Shown here piece by piece: positions 11,153-19,538 of a stretch of 64,000 bases of DNA. The position numbers and the translations under genes are program-made. This DNA comes from Streptomyces sp. NBC_01244 (lineage in GTDB: Bacteria > Actinomycetota > Actinomycetes > Streptomycetales > Streptomycetaceae). The notes beneath the pieces are model-generated. The model worked only from the letters and a program-made list of their open reading frames with translations, was not told where the DNA came from and ran no database searches. The stretch is taken from contig NZ_CP108488.1 in NCBI RefSeq assembly GCF_035987325.1, forward strand, positions 4,960,001 through 5,024,000. Reading direction: 5' to 3'. Every line of letters starts with the position of its first letter. The first letter of the stretch is position 1.

Positions 11153-11833
11153 CTAGCGCCCCTTCTCGGCCTGCAGCCGGGCCACGTACGCGGCGGCCTG
11201 GGACCGGCGCTCCATGCCGAGCTTGGACAGCAGGCTGGAGACGTAGTTCTTGATCGTCTTCTCGGCCAGGTGCAGCCGCTCGCCGATCACGCGGTTCGTC
11301 AGGCCCTCGCCGATCAGGTCGAGGATCTTGCGCTCCTGCTCGGTGAGGTTCGACAGGCGGTCGTCGCCCTTGCCGTTCTTGCCGTCGCGCAGCCGCTCCA
11401 GCACCCGGGCCGTGGCCACGGGGTCCAGCAGGGACTTGCCGGCCGCCACGTCACGCACCGCGTTGAGCAGCTCGTTCCCGCGGATGGCCTTGAGCACGTA
11501 GCCCGAGGCGCCGGCCATGATCGCGTCGAACAGCGCCTCGTCGTCGGCGAACGAGGTGAGCATCAGGCACTTGATGTCCTCGTTCTGGGAGCGCACCTCG
11601 CGGCACACCTCCACGCCGCTGCCGTCGGGCAACCGGACGTCGAGGACGGCCACGTCGGGGCGGGTGGCGGGGATGCGGACCAGCGCGTCGGCGGCCGTAC
11701 CGGCCTCACCCACCACCTCGATGTCCGATTCCATCGACAACAGCTCGTGAACACCCCTACGCACCACTTCGTGGTCGTCCAGGAGGAATACCTTGATTTT
11801 TCCGTTTTCGCGCACGAACTCAGTTTCACACAC
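11153..11833 (-). CDS. DevR/DosR-like NarL-family response regulator
   Basis: A 226-residue regulator. The receiver domain (about 11-130) has the acidic pair in LLDDHEVVRRGV, the phosphoacceptor Asp in VAVLDVRLPDGSG, the Thr/Ser in MLTSF and the Lys in YVLKAI. The LuxR-type helix-turn-helix is near the C-terminus: LTEQERKILDLIGEGLTNRVI then EKTIKNYVSSLLSKLGMERR. The sequence is strikingly close to mycobacterial DosR, the hypoxia and redox regulator. No histidine kinase is adjacent, so it is an orphan here. The GTG start at 11833 follows AAGGGG. It is divergent from the bkd operon, whose promoter region it faces across 307 bases. Confidence 0.9.
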   Translation of the reverse strand: MCETEFVRENGKIKVFLLDDHEVVRRGVHELLSMESDIEVVGEAGTAADALVRIPATRPDVAVLDVRLPDGSGVEVCREVRSQNEDIKCLMLTSFADDEALFDAIMAGASGYVLKAIRGNELLNAVRDVAAGKSLLDPVATARVLERLRDGKNGKGDDRLSNLTEQERKILDLIGEGLTNRVIGERLHLAEKTIKNYVSSLLSKLGMERRSQAAAYVARLQAEKGR

Positions 11834-12140
11834 TCACCCCTTCCCTGCCGGAGACGAGCGGGATAACGTGCCGTTGTTCCGGCCCCCTGCAAGGCTGTGA
11901 CCAGTGGTTGTTCCCGGTTCCGCGAATTTACTTGGAAATCCAAGCAAAATCGCAGGTCAAACGGGGTTTCGCAGTTATGCGACGCACTGGGTAACGTGCA
12001 TTGCGCAGGGCACTCGCCGGGGCACCTGTCACGCCTGAATCCCAGACCCGGAGCGCACCCACCCCGTGCGCGGGCAGAGATCCAGGTGAGCCGCACTGGT
12101 CCCCGGAGAACCCGGGTGCCGGACCGACGGAGGAGCAATC
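11834..12140. promoter_or_regulatory. Divergent promoter region of response regulator and bkd operon
   Basis: No gene is seen in these 307 bases. Two palindromes stand out: CTTGGA-AA-TCCAAG (11931-11944) and TCGCA-GTTA-TGCGA (11969-11982), both in the most AT-rich part. They are candidates for binding sites of the DevR-like protein or of an Lrp-type bkd regulator. GGAGGAGC precedes the GTG of the E1 alpha gene. Confidence 0.6.
11931..11944. promoter_or_regulatory. 14-bp palindrome upstream of bkd operon
   Basis: CTTGGAAATCCAAG is a perfect 6+2+6 palindrome about 200 bases upstream of the E1 alpha start and 100 bases upstream of the divergent response regulator gene. It is operator-like, but the binding protein is not known. 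Confidence 0.5.
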
Positions 12141-13349
12141 GTGACCGTGGAGAGCACTGCCGCGCGCAAGCCGCGACGCAGCAGCGGCACCAAGCGGCCG
12201 GCCGGCGCGGCCAACGCCGCCAAGCCCGCCGCTGCCACCGCGAAGAAGCATGACGCCGAGCCCCAGCTCGTACAGCTGCTGACGCCCGAGGGGGTGCGCG
12301 TCGACGTCGCGGAAAATTCCGACGTCGCGGAATTCGCGCCCTTCGTCGCCGACATCACCACCGATGACCTGCGCGGTCTCTACCGCGACATGGTCATGAC
12401 CCGCCGCTTCGACGGCGAGGCGACCGCACTCCAGCGCCAGGGCGAGCTGGGCCTGTGGGCCTCGCTGCTCGGCCAGGAGGCAGCCCAGATCGGCTCCGGC
12501 CGGGCCCTGCGCGACGACGACTACGTCTTCCCGACGTACCGCGAGCACGGAGTGGCCTGGTGCCGCGGGGTCGACCCGACCAACCTGCTCGGCATGTTCC
12601 GCGGTGTGAACCACGGTGGCTGGGACCCGACCACCAACAACTTCCACCTGTACACGATCGTCATCGGCTCCCAGACGCTGCACGCGACCGGGTACGCGAT
12701 GGGCGTGGCCAAGGACGGCGCCGACTCGGCCGTCATCGCCTACTTCGGCGACGGCGCGTCCAGCCAGGGCGACGTGGCGGAGGCCTTCACCTTCTCGGCG
12801 GTCTACAACTCGCCCGTGGTGTTCTTCTGCCAGAACAACCAGTGGGCCATCTCCGAGCCCACCGAGCGCCAGATGCGCGTGCCGCTCTACCAGCGCGCCC
12901 AGGGCTTCGGCTTCCCGGGCGTCCGGGTGGACGGCAACGACGTACTGGCCTGCCTCGCGGTCACCCGCTGGGCGCTGGAGCGGGCCCGCCGGGGAGAGGG
13001 GCCCACGCTGGTGGAGGCCTTCACCTACCGGATGGGCGCGCACACCACCTCCGACGACCCGACGAAGTACCGGCGCGACGAGGAGACGGCGGCCTGGGAG
13101 GCCAAGGACCCGATCCTGCGCCTGAAGGCCCACCTGCTGGCCACCGGAGGCGCCGACGAGGCGTACTTCGAGCAGCTGGAGGTGGAGAGCGAGGCACTCG
13201 GCAAGCGGGTGCGCGAGGTCGTCCGCTCGATGCCCGACCCCGACACGATGGCGATCTTCGAGAACGTCTACGCGGACGGGCACGCGCTCGTCGACGAGGA
13301 GCGCGCGCAGTTCGCCGCCTACCTCGCGTCCTTCGAAGGCGGGGAGTGA
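12141..13349 (+). CDS. bkdA: Branched-chain 2-oxo-acid (or pyruvate) dehydrogenase E1 alpha subunit
   Basis: A 402-residue thiamine-diphosphate enzyme subunit. The ThDP motif runs GDGASSQGDVAEAF (about 203-216) to CQNNQWAI. It also has LWASLLGQEAAQIG and the phosphorylation-loop-like RMGAHTTSDDPTKYR. The first 40 residues are a basic, Ala-rich extension. With E1 beta and E2 immediately downstream, it oxidatively decarboxylates branched 2-oxo acids to acyl-CoA, which in Streptomyces supplies iso and anteiso fatty acid starters. Sequence alone does not separate branched-chain from pyruvate substrates. The GTG start has GGAGGAG upstream. Confidence 0.9.
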   Translation: MTVESTAARKPRRSSGTKRPAGAANAAKPAAATAKKHDAEPQLVQLLTPEGVRVDVAENSDVAEFAPFVADITTDDLRGLYRDMVMTRRFDGEATALQRQGELGLWASLLGQEAAQIGSGRALRDDDYVFPTYREHGVAWCRGVDPTNLLGMFRGVNHGGWDPTTNNFHLYTIVIGSQTLHATGYAMGVAKDGADSAVIAYFGDGASSQGDVAEAFTFSAVYNSPVVFFCQNNQWAISEPTERQMRVPLYQRAQGFGFPGVRVDGNDVLACLAVTRWALERARRGEGPTLVEAFTYRMGAHTTSDDPTKYRRDEETAAWEAKDPILRLKAHLLATGGADEAYFEQLEVESEALGKRVREVVRSMPDPDTMAIFENVYADGHALVDEERAQFAAYLASFEGGE

Positions 13350-13354
13350 CCGTC

Positions 13355-14335
13355 ATGGCCGTACAGAAGCTCACCATCGCCAAGGCGCTCAACGACTCCC
13401 TGCGCAAGGCCCTGGAAGAGGACCCCAAGGTCCTGATCATGGGCGAGGACGTCGGCAAGCTCGGCGGCGTCTTCCGCATCACCGACGGACTGCAGAAGGA
13501 CTTCGGCGAGGAGCGGGTCATCGACACCCCGCTGGCCGAGTCCGGCATCGTCGGCACCGCGATCGGCCTGGCCCTGCGCGGGTACCGCCCGGTCGTGGAG
13601 ATCCAGTTCGACGGGTTCGTCTTCCCCGCGTACGACCAGATCGTCACGCAGCTGGCCAAGATGCACGCGCGTTCGCTCGGCACCATCAAGATGCCGGTCG
13701 TCATCCGCATCCCCTACGCGGGCGGCATCGGCGCGGTCGAGCACCACTCGGAGTCCCCGGAGACGCTGTTCGCGCACGTCCCGGGCCTCAAGGTGGTCTC
13801 GCCGTCCAACGCGAGCGACGCCTACTGGATGCTCCAGCAGGCGATCCTCAGCGACGACCCGGTCATCTTCTTCGAACCGAAGCGCCGCTACTGGGACAAG
13901 GGCGAGGTCGACGTCGAGGCCATCCCCGACGCGCTGCACGGCTCGCGGGTGGCCCGCGCGGGCACCGACATCACCCTGGCGGCCTACGGTCCCATGGTGA
14001 AGGTCTGCCTGGAGGCCGCCGCGGCCGCCGCCGAGGAAGGCAAGTCGGTCGAGGTCGTGGACCTGCGCTCGATGTCCCCGGTGGACTTCGACGGGATCCA
14101 GGCGTCGGTGGAGAAGACCCGCCGGCTCGTGGTGGTCCACGAGGCGCCGGTGTTCCTCGGTGTGGGTTCGGAGATCGCCGCTCGCATCACGGAGCGGTGC
14201 TTCTACCACCTGGAGGCGCCCGTGCTGCGCGTGGGCGGCTACCACGCCCCGTACCCGCCGGCCCGCCTGGAGGACGAGTACCTGCCGGGCCTGGACAGGG
14301 TGCTCGACGCAGTCGACCGCTCGCTGGCGTACTGA
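13355..14335 (+). CDS. bkdB: Branched-chain 2-oxo-acid dehydrogenase E1 beta subunit
   Basis: A 326-residue transketolase-like beta subunit with MGEDVGKLGGVFR, DTPLAESGIVG, EIQFDGFVFPAYDQI and GGIGAVEHHSESPE, all characteristic of the family. It pairs with the alpha subunit to form the alpha2beta2 E1 component. The start is ATG 13355, preceded by GGGGAG. GTG 13346, overlapping the TGA of the alpha gene, is possible and would add three residues. The gene is co-transcribed between the alpha and E2 genes. Confidence 0.93.
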   Translation: MAVQKLTIAKALNDSLRKALEEDPKVLIMGEDVGKLGGVFRITDGLQKDFGEERVIDTPLAESGIVGTAIGLALRGYRPVVEIQFDGFVFPAYDQIVTQLAKMHARSLGTIKMPVVIRIPYAGGIGAVEHHSESPETLFAHVPGLKVVSPSNASDAYWMLQQAILSDDPVIFFEPKRRYWDKGEVDVEAIPDALHGSRVARAGTDITLAAYGPMVKVCLEAAAAAAEEGKSVEVVDLRSMSPVDFDGIQASVEKTRRLVVVHEAPVFLGVGSEIAARITERCFYHLEAPVLRVGGYHAPYPPARLEDEYLPGLDRVLDAVDRSLAY

Positions 14336-14348
14336 GGAGAGCCCTGCG

Positions 14349-15884
14349 ATGACGATCCGCGAATTCAAGATGCCCGATGTGGGCGAGGGCCTCACCGAGG
14401 CCGAGATCCTCAAGTGGTACGTCCAGCCGGGTGACACCGTCACCGACGGCCAGGTCGTGTGCGAGGTGGAGACGGCGAAGGCGGCCGTCGAGCTGCCGAT
14501 CCCCTTCGACGGGGTCGTGCACGCGCTCCTCTTCGAGGAGGGCGTCACGGTCGACGTCGGCCAGGTGATCATTTCGGTGCGGACTGCCTCCGGCGGTGAC
14601 GCGGGGGAGGCTGCTTCGGCTGTCGCCGGTGCTCCGGCCGCTGCTGCCGTTCCGGCGGCGACGGCGGACTCGGAGGCCGCCGGCGGCGCCGAGGACGCGG
14701 CCCCCACGGCCCGCCAGCCTGTCCTGGTCGGGTACGGAGTTTCCACCGCTTCCACGAAGCGCCGCCCGCGCAAGGCACCGCAGCCGGCGGTCGCTGCGCA
14801 GAACGGCACGGGTATCGCGCAGCCGGCTCCGGTCGCTCCCGCCGCCACGCAGTCCGTAGCGGTCCCGGCCCAGCCGGGGACGACCGGCGCGCAGCCCCCG
14901 AGCGGCACGGCCACCCCGGTCGCCGGTTCGAGCGCGGCCCGCGCACTGGCGAAGCCGCCGGTGCGCAAGCTCGCCAAGGACCTCGGCATCGACCTGGCGG
15001 CGGTGATCCCCACCGGCGACGGCGGGGTCGTGACCCGCGAGGACGTGCACGCGGCGGCCGCGGCGGCCATCGCCCCGCAGGCCGTGGCTCCGGCGGTCCC
15101 GGTGGCCCCGGCTCCGGCGGCCCAGACGGTCCAGGCGGCCCAGGCGGCTCCGGTACAGGCCCAGGCCGAGGTGCCCGGATCCGCCCGCGAGACCCGTATC
15201 CCGGTCAAGGGCGTCCGCAAGGTCACCGCCCAGGCCATGGTCGGCTCCGCCTTCACCGCGCCGCACGTCACCGAGTTCATCACCTTCGACGTGACCCGCA
15301 CGATGAAGCTGGTCCAGGAGCTCAAGGAGGACCCGGACCTCGCCGGTCTGCGGATCAACCCGCTGCTCCTGATCGCCAAGGCCGTCCTCGTGGCGATCCG
15401 CCGCAACCCGGACGTGAACGCGTCCTGGGACGAGGCGGCCCAGGAGATCGTGCTCAAGCACTACGTCAACCTGGGCATCGCGGCGGCCACCCCGCGCGGG
15501 CTGATCGTCCCGAACATCAAGGACGCCCACGCCAAGACGCTCGGCGAGCTGTCGCGGGCCCTGTCCGGGCTGGTCGCCACCGCCCGTGAGGGCAAGACCT
15601 CCCCGGCCGACATGCAGCAGGGCACGATCACCATCACCAACGTCGGCGTCTTCGGCGTCGACACCGGCACGCCGATCCTGAACCCCGGCGAGTCCGCGAT
15701 CCTCGCGGTCGGCGCGATCAAGCTCCAGCCCTGGGTCCACAAGGGCAAGGTCAAGGCCCGCCACGTCACCACCCTGGCGCTGTCCTTCGACCACCGCCTC
15801 ATCGACGGTGAACTCGGCTCCCGCTTCCTCGCGGACATCGCCGCCGTCCTGGAGCACCCGCGCCGTCTGATCACCTGGTCCTGA
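14349..15884 (+). CDS. bkdC: Dihydrolipoamide acyltransferase (E2) of 2-oxo-acid dehydrogenase complex
   Basis: A 511-residue protein with three modules. The N-terminal lipoyl domain (about 1-80) has the lipoylated lysine in EVETAKAAVEL. A long Ala/Pro linker contains the E3-binding domain (about 198-235, VRKLAKDLGIDLAAVIPTG). The C-terminal catalytic domain carries the active-site motif SFDHRLIDG (canonical DHRxxDG). It transfers the acyl group from lipoamide to CoA. No E3 (dihydrolipoamide dehydrogenase) gene is in the window, so E3 is shared from elsewhere. The ATG is 13 bases after the E1 beta stop with a GAGGAG site. Confidence 0.94.
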   Translation: MTIREFKMPDVGEGLTEAEILKWYVQPGDTVTDGQVVCEVETAKAAVELPIPFDGVVHALLFEEGVTVDVGQVIISVRTASGGDAGEAASAVAGAPAAAAVPAATADSEAAGGAEDAAPTARQPVLVGYGVSTASTKRRPRKAPQPAVAAQNGTGIAQPAPVAPAATQSVAVPAQPGTTGAQPPSGTATPVAGSSAARALAKPPVRKLAKDLGIDLAAVIPTGDGGVVTREDVHAAAAAAIAPQAVAPAVPVAPAPAAQTVQAAQAAPVQAQAEVPGSARETRIPVKGVRKVTAQAMVGSAFTAPHVTEFITFDVTRTMKLVQELKEDPDLAGLRINPLLLIAKAVLVAIRRNPDVNASWDEAAQEIVLKHYVNLGIAAATPRGLIVPNIKDAHAKTLGELSRALSGLVATAREGKTSPADMQQGTITITNVGVFGVDTGTPILNPGESAILAVGAIKLQPWVHKGKVKARHVTTLALSFDHRLIDGELGSRFLADIAAVLEHPRRLITWS

Positions 15885-15894
15885 CGGCCCGCCG

Positions 15895-15928
15895 TTCCGG
15901 CCTCCGGGTACCCACCCGGAGGCCGGAA
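15895..15928 (+). terminator. Terminator of the bkd operon
   Basis: A perfect 15-bp stem with a 4-base loop starts at TTCCGGCCTCCGGGT and ends ACCCGGAGGCCGGAA. It is followed by TTT, ten bases after the E2 stop codon. Confidence 0.88.
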
Positions 15929-16067
15929 TTTCGCGTCAAACCGGCCCCGGACGTCCTCCGGGTGGCCTCCGGGTGGCCTTCGGACGGCCCCCAGGGCTGC
16001 CTCCAGACCGCCTCTGACGTGCAGAAATCCCTTGGGGAAGACCTCCGTCCGGTGTGATGATCGGCCC

Positions 16068-17015
16068 ATGCATTTCCGCGCTGCCACAGCAGACTCCGCC
16101 GACCTGGACCGCGCCCTCGCCTACCCGGCCGACGGCCCCGTCCCCGCCCTCACCCCCGAGAAGATCCGGGAAGAGTTCGCCGCGGGCCGGATGCGCCCCG
16201 AGTGGACCTGGTTCGCCGAGGACGAGAACGGCGAGATCCTGGCCCGCGCCCTGTGGTGGGGCCGTGCCGACAGCGAGCGCCCCGCCGTCCTGGACTGCCT
16301 GCAGGTACGTGGCTCCGTGACCGACCCGGCCGCCGTCGCCGCCGGGCTGCTCGCCGCCGGGCACGAGGCCTTCGGCAAGCTCCCCGACTACAACATCTCG
16401 CTGCCGCGCGACTGGCGCGCCTCCGCGGACGGCATGGCCGACGCGGTCGCCTGGCGGCAGAAGGCCGCCGCCGCCTCCGGTCTGGTCCGCGAGATCGAGC
16501 GGCTGCGCTTCGAGTGGACCCCGGCCGCCGGCACTGCCGAGCCCACCGGCCGGCTGGTCTTCCGCGAGGGCACCGACGAGGAGTTCCTCGACGCCTTCGT
16601 CCGCCTCTCGCAGGGCAGCCTGGACCTGCACACGCAGAACGAGCTCCGCACGATCGACGCCGAGGAACTGGCGCGCGACGACATCGAGTTCTACACCGAC
16701 TGCCCCGGCGAGCGCTCCTGGTGGCGCCTGGCGCACCTGCCGGACGGCACCCTCGCCGGCATGGCGATCCCCTCCGCGACCCCGTACCACCGCAACGTCG
16801 GCTACCTCGGCGTGGTCCCCGAACAGCGCGGCCGGGGCCTGATCGACGAGATCCTCGCCGAGATCACCCGCTTCCACGCCTCCGAGGGCGCCGAGCGCAT
16901 CACCGCCACCACGGACGCCGTGAACGCCCCGATGGCCGCCGCCTTCACCCGCGCCGGCTACGAGGTCACGGAGATCCGGCTGGTCCTGGAGGGGCCGTCC
17001 GAAGCCACCGGCTGA
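16068..17015 (+). CDS. GNAT family N-acetyltransferase (tandem-domain)
   Basis: A 315-residue protein that appears to contain two GNAT folds. The first is degenerate, and the second (about 170-310) has the acetyl-CoA loop VVPEQRGRGLIDEIL and the C-terminal strand NAPMAAAFTRAGYEVTE. Tandem GNATs of this size occur widely in Streptomyces and include mycothiol-synthase-like enzymes and antibiotic-modifying enzymes. The substrate cannot be stated. I chose ATG 16068, which begins the domain directly. It stands alone between the bkd terminator and the transketolase gene. Confidence 0.82.
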   Translation: MHFRAATADSADLDRALAYPADGPVPALTPEKIREEFAAGRMRPEWTWFAEDENGEILARALWWGRADSERPAVLDCLQVRGSVTDPAAVAAGLLAAGHEAFGKLPDYNISLPRDWRASADGMADAVAWRQKAAAASGLVREIERLRFEWTPAAGTAEPTGRLVFREGTDEEFLDAFVRLSQGSLDLHTQNELRTIDAEELARDDIEFYTDCPGERSWWRLAHLPDGTLAGMAIPSATPYHRNVGYLGVVPEQRGRGLIDEILAEITRFHASEGAERITATTDAVNAPMAAAFTRAGYEVTEIRLVLEGPSEATG

Positions 17016-17233
17016 CGATCGGGAGCGTGCCGGCCCGGTAGCCGGGGCGGGCGCCGCGGCCGGGGTCAAAGGTGGTCCGCGTACTCCGTCAGCTGCCCCG
17101 GGGACCTGACGGAGTGGCCGCGGCCCACTGCCCCGCGGGGCCCGGTCCCTTGCAAGGTGGCCGCTGGCCGATGGCCGCGGCCGAGGGGTACGTCGGCAGG
17201 GCCATCCCTACCGAGCAGAGGAGCCCCGAGCAA

Positions 17234-19363
17234 GTGACGCGCAGCCCAGAGCAGAAATCCCCCCGTCCCTTCGAGTGGAGCGACCTGGACCGGCGCGCCG
17301 TCGACACCGCCCGCGCGTTGGCGATCGACGCCGTGGAGACCGCGGGCCACGGCCATCCGGGTACCGCCATGAGCCTGGCGCCCGCCGCCTACCTGCTGTT
17401 CCAGCAGCTGATGCGGCACAACCCGGCCGACCCCGACTGGGCCGGCCGCGACCGCTTCGTGCTGTCCTGCGGACACTCCAGCCTGACGCTCTACACCCAG
17501 CTCTACCTCTCCGGCTACGGCCTGGAACTCGACGACCTGAAGGCGCTGCGCACGGAGGGCAGCCTGACCCCGGCGCACCCCGAGTACGGGCACACCCCCG
17601 GCGTCGAGACCACGACCGGCCCGCTCGGCCAGGGCCTGGGCAATGCCGTCGGCATGGCGATGGCGGCCCGCCGCGAGCGCGGTCTGTTCGATCCGCAGGC
17701 CGCACCGGGCGAGAGCCCCTTCGACCACACCGTCTGGGTGTTCGCCTCCGACGGCGACCTGGAGGAGGGCATCAGCCACGAGGCCGGTTCCCTCGCGGGC
17801 CACCAGCGGCTGGGCAACCTCGTCGTGCTCTGGGACGACAACCGCATCTCCATCGAGGACGACACGCGGATCGCGGTCTCCGAGGACGTGCCCGCGCGCT
17901 ACCGGGCCTACGGCTGGCACGTCCAGCAGGTCGACTGGACCGTGACCGGGGAGTACGTGGAGGACATGGCCGCCCTGCACGAGGCCCTGTCGGCCGCCCG
18001 TGAGGAGACCGGCCGGCCTTCGCTCGTCGCGCTGCGCACCATCATCGGCTGGCCGTCGCCGGGCAAGCGGAACAGCGGAAAGATCCACGGCTCCGCGCTC
18101 GGTGCGGCCGAGGCCGCGGCCACCAAGGAGGCCATGGGGCTGGACCCCCGGCGCTCCTTCGACGTACCGGACGAGGTGCTCGCGCACGCCCGGCAGGTCG
18201 GCGAGCGGGCCCGCGCCGACGTCAAGGCGTGGGCGAAGCGGTACGCGGACTGGCGCGCCGGCGCCCCCGGGCGGGCGGCCGAGTTCGACCGGATCAGCGT
18301 GCGCGAACTGCCCGAGGGGTGGACGGACGCGCTGCCCGTCTTCGAGGCGGGCGGTCAGATCGCCACCCGCAAGGCGTCGGGGGACGTGCTGAGCGCGCTC
18401 GCCGGGACGCTGCCCGAGCTGTGGGGCGGTTCCGCGGACCTCGCCGACTCCAACCTGACCACGATGAAGGGGGAACCCTCCTTCATTCCGGAGGAGTTGT
18501 CGACGGAGGCGTACGCGGGTCACCGGTACGGGCGGACCTTGCACTTCGGGATCCGCGAGCACGCCATGGGCGCCATCCTCAACGGCATCGCCCTGCACGG
18601 CGGGACCCGCCCCTACGGCGGCACCTTCCTGGTCTTCTCCGACTACATGCGCCCCGCCGTCCGCCTCGCGGCCATGATGAAGCTGCCCGTCACCTACGTC
18701 TGGACCCACGACTCCATCGGGCTCGGCGAGGACGGCCCCACCCACCAGCCGATCGAGCACCTGTGGGGGCTGCGCGGCATCCCCGGCCTCGACGTCGTAC
18801 GCCCGGCCGACGCGAACGAGACGGCCGTCGCCTGGCGGACCATCCTGGAGAACGACGACCGGCCCGCCGGACTCTGCCTCAGCCGGCAGAACCTGCCCGT
18901 CCTCGACCGCTCCGGCGGGTCCGGTGTGGCACCGGCCGAGGGCACCGCACGCGGCGGCTACGTCCTGGCCGAGGCCGAGGGCGGCGCTCCCGAGGTCGTG
19001 CTGATCGCCACGGGCAGCGAGGTGCACATCGCGCTGGACGCCCGGGCCGTCCTGCAGAGCGAGGGCATCGCCGCCCGGGTCGTGTCGATGCCGTGCCTGG
19101 AATGGTTCCGGGAGCAGAGCCCCGAGTACCGCGAGCAGGTCCTGCCGAGCGCCCTGCGGGCCCGTGTCACGGTCGAGGCCGGATCCGCGCTCGGCTGGTA
19201 CCAGCTCCTCGGCGACGCCGGGATCCCGGTGGGAATCGACCAGTTCGGAGACAGCGCCCCGTACACCACGCTGTACGCGCGCCACGGCTTCACCGCCGAC
19301 CACGTGGCCGCCACCGCCCGCGAAAGCCTGGCCCGCGTCGCGGCGCGGCGGGGCGAGCACTGA
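17234..19363 (+). CDS. tkt: Transketolase
   Basis: A 709-residue thiamine-diphosphate enzyme. It has GHGHPGTAMSLAP near the N-terminus, the ThDP motif SDGDLEEGISHEA to LWDDN, GIREHAMGAILNGIALHGG in the pyrimidine domain, and a C-terminal domain with VSMPCLEWFREQ. It makes erythrose-4-phosphate available in the pentose phosphate pathway. I chose GTG 17234 because AGGAG lies nine bases upstream and homologues start near there. The longer reading frame back to 17072 is unlikely. It stands about 3 kb from an extra DAHP synthase, which uses erythrose-4-phosphate, so it could support the neighbouring cluster, although core function is just as likely. Confidence 0.93.
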   Translation: MTRSPEQKSPRPFEWSDLDRRAVDTARALAIDAVETAGHGHPGTAMSLAPAAYLLFQQLMRHNPADPDWAGRDRFVLSCGHSSLTLYTQLYLSGYGLELDDLKALRTEGSLTPAHPEYGHTPGVETTTGPLGQGLGNAVGMAMAARRERGLFDPQAAPGESPFDHTVWVFASDGDLEEGISHEAGSLAGHQRLGNLVVLWDDNRISIEDDTRIAVSEDVPARYRAYGWHVQQVDWTVTGEYVEDMAALHEALSAAREETGRPSLVALRTIIGWPSPGKRNSGKIHGSALGAAEAAATKEAMGLDPRRSFDVPDEVLAHARQVGERARADVKAWAKRYADWRAGAPGRAAEFDRISVRELPEGWTDALPVFEAGGQIATRKASGDVLSALAGTLPELWGGSADLADSNLTTMKGEPSFIPEELSTEAYAGHRYGRTLHFGIREHAMGAILNGIALHGGTRPYGGTFLVFSDYMRPAVRLAAMMKLPVTYVWTHDSIGLGEDGPTHQPIEHLWGLRGIPGLDVVRPADANETAVAWRTILENDDRPAGLCLSRQNLPVLDRSGGSGVAPAEGTARGGYVLAEAEGGAPEVVLIATGSEVHIALDARAVLQSEGIAARVVSMPCLEWFREQSPEYREQVLPSALRARVTVEAGSALGWYQLLGDAGIPVGIDQFGDSAPYTTLYARHGFTADHVAATARESLARVAARRGEH

Positions 19364-19376
19364 GAGCGAGCCGGCG

Positions 19377-19425
19377 CGCAACGCCCGTACCCCGGACTCG
19401 ACGAGTCCGGGGTACGGGCGTTGCG
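19377..19425. terminator. Very long perfect hairpin terminator
   Basis: A 23-bp perfect stem with loop GAC lies between the convergent transketolase and luciferase-like genes. The arms begin CGCAACGCCCG and end CGGGCGTTGCG. It should stop transcription from both sides. Confidence 0.92.
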
Positions 19426-19538
19426 GCCGGGCATCGGGCCGGACGCCTCCACCGCTTCGTACGTCTTCGGCCGCGGCCGCGGACACAGCTCTGCCCTGCC
19501 CGGCAGGGGCGGGCAGGGCAGAGCTGGAGGGGGGTGGC

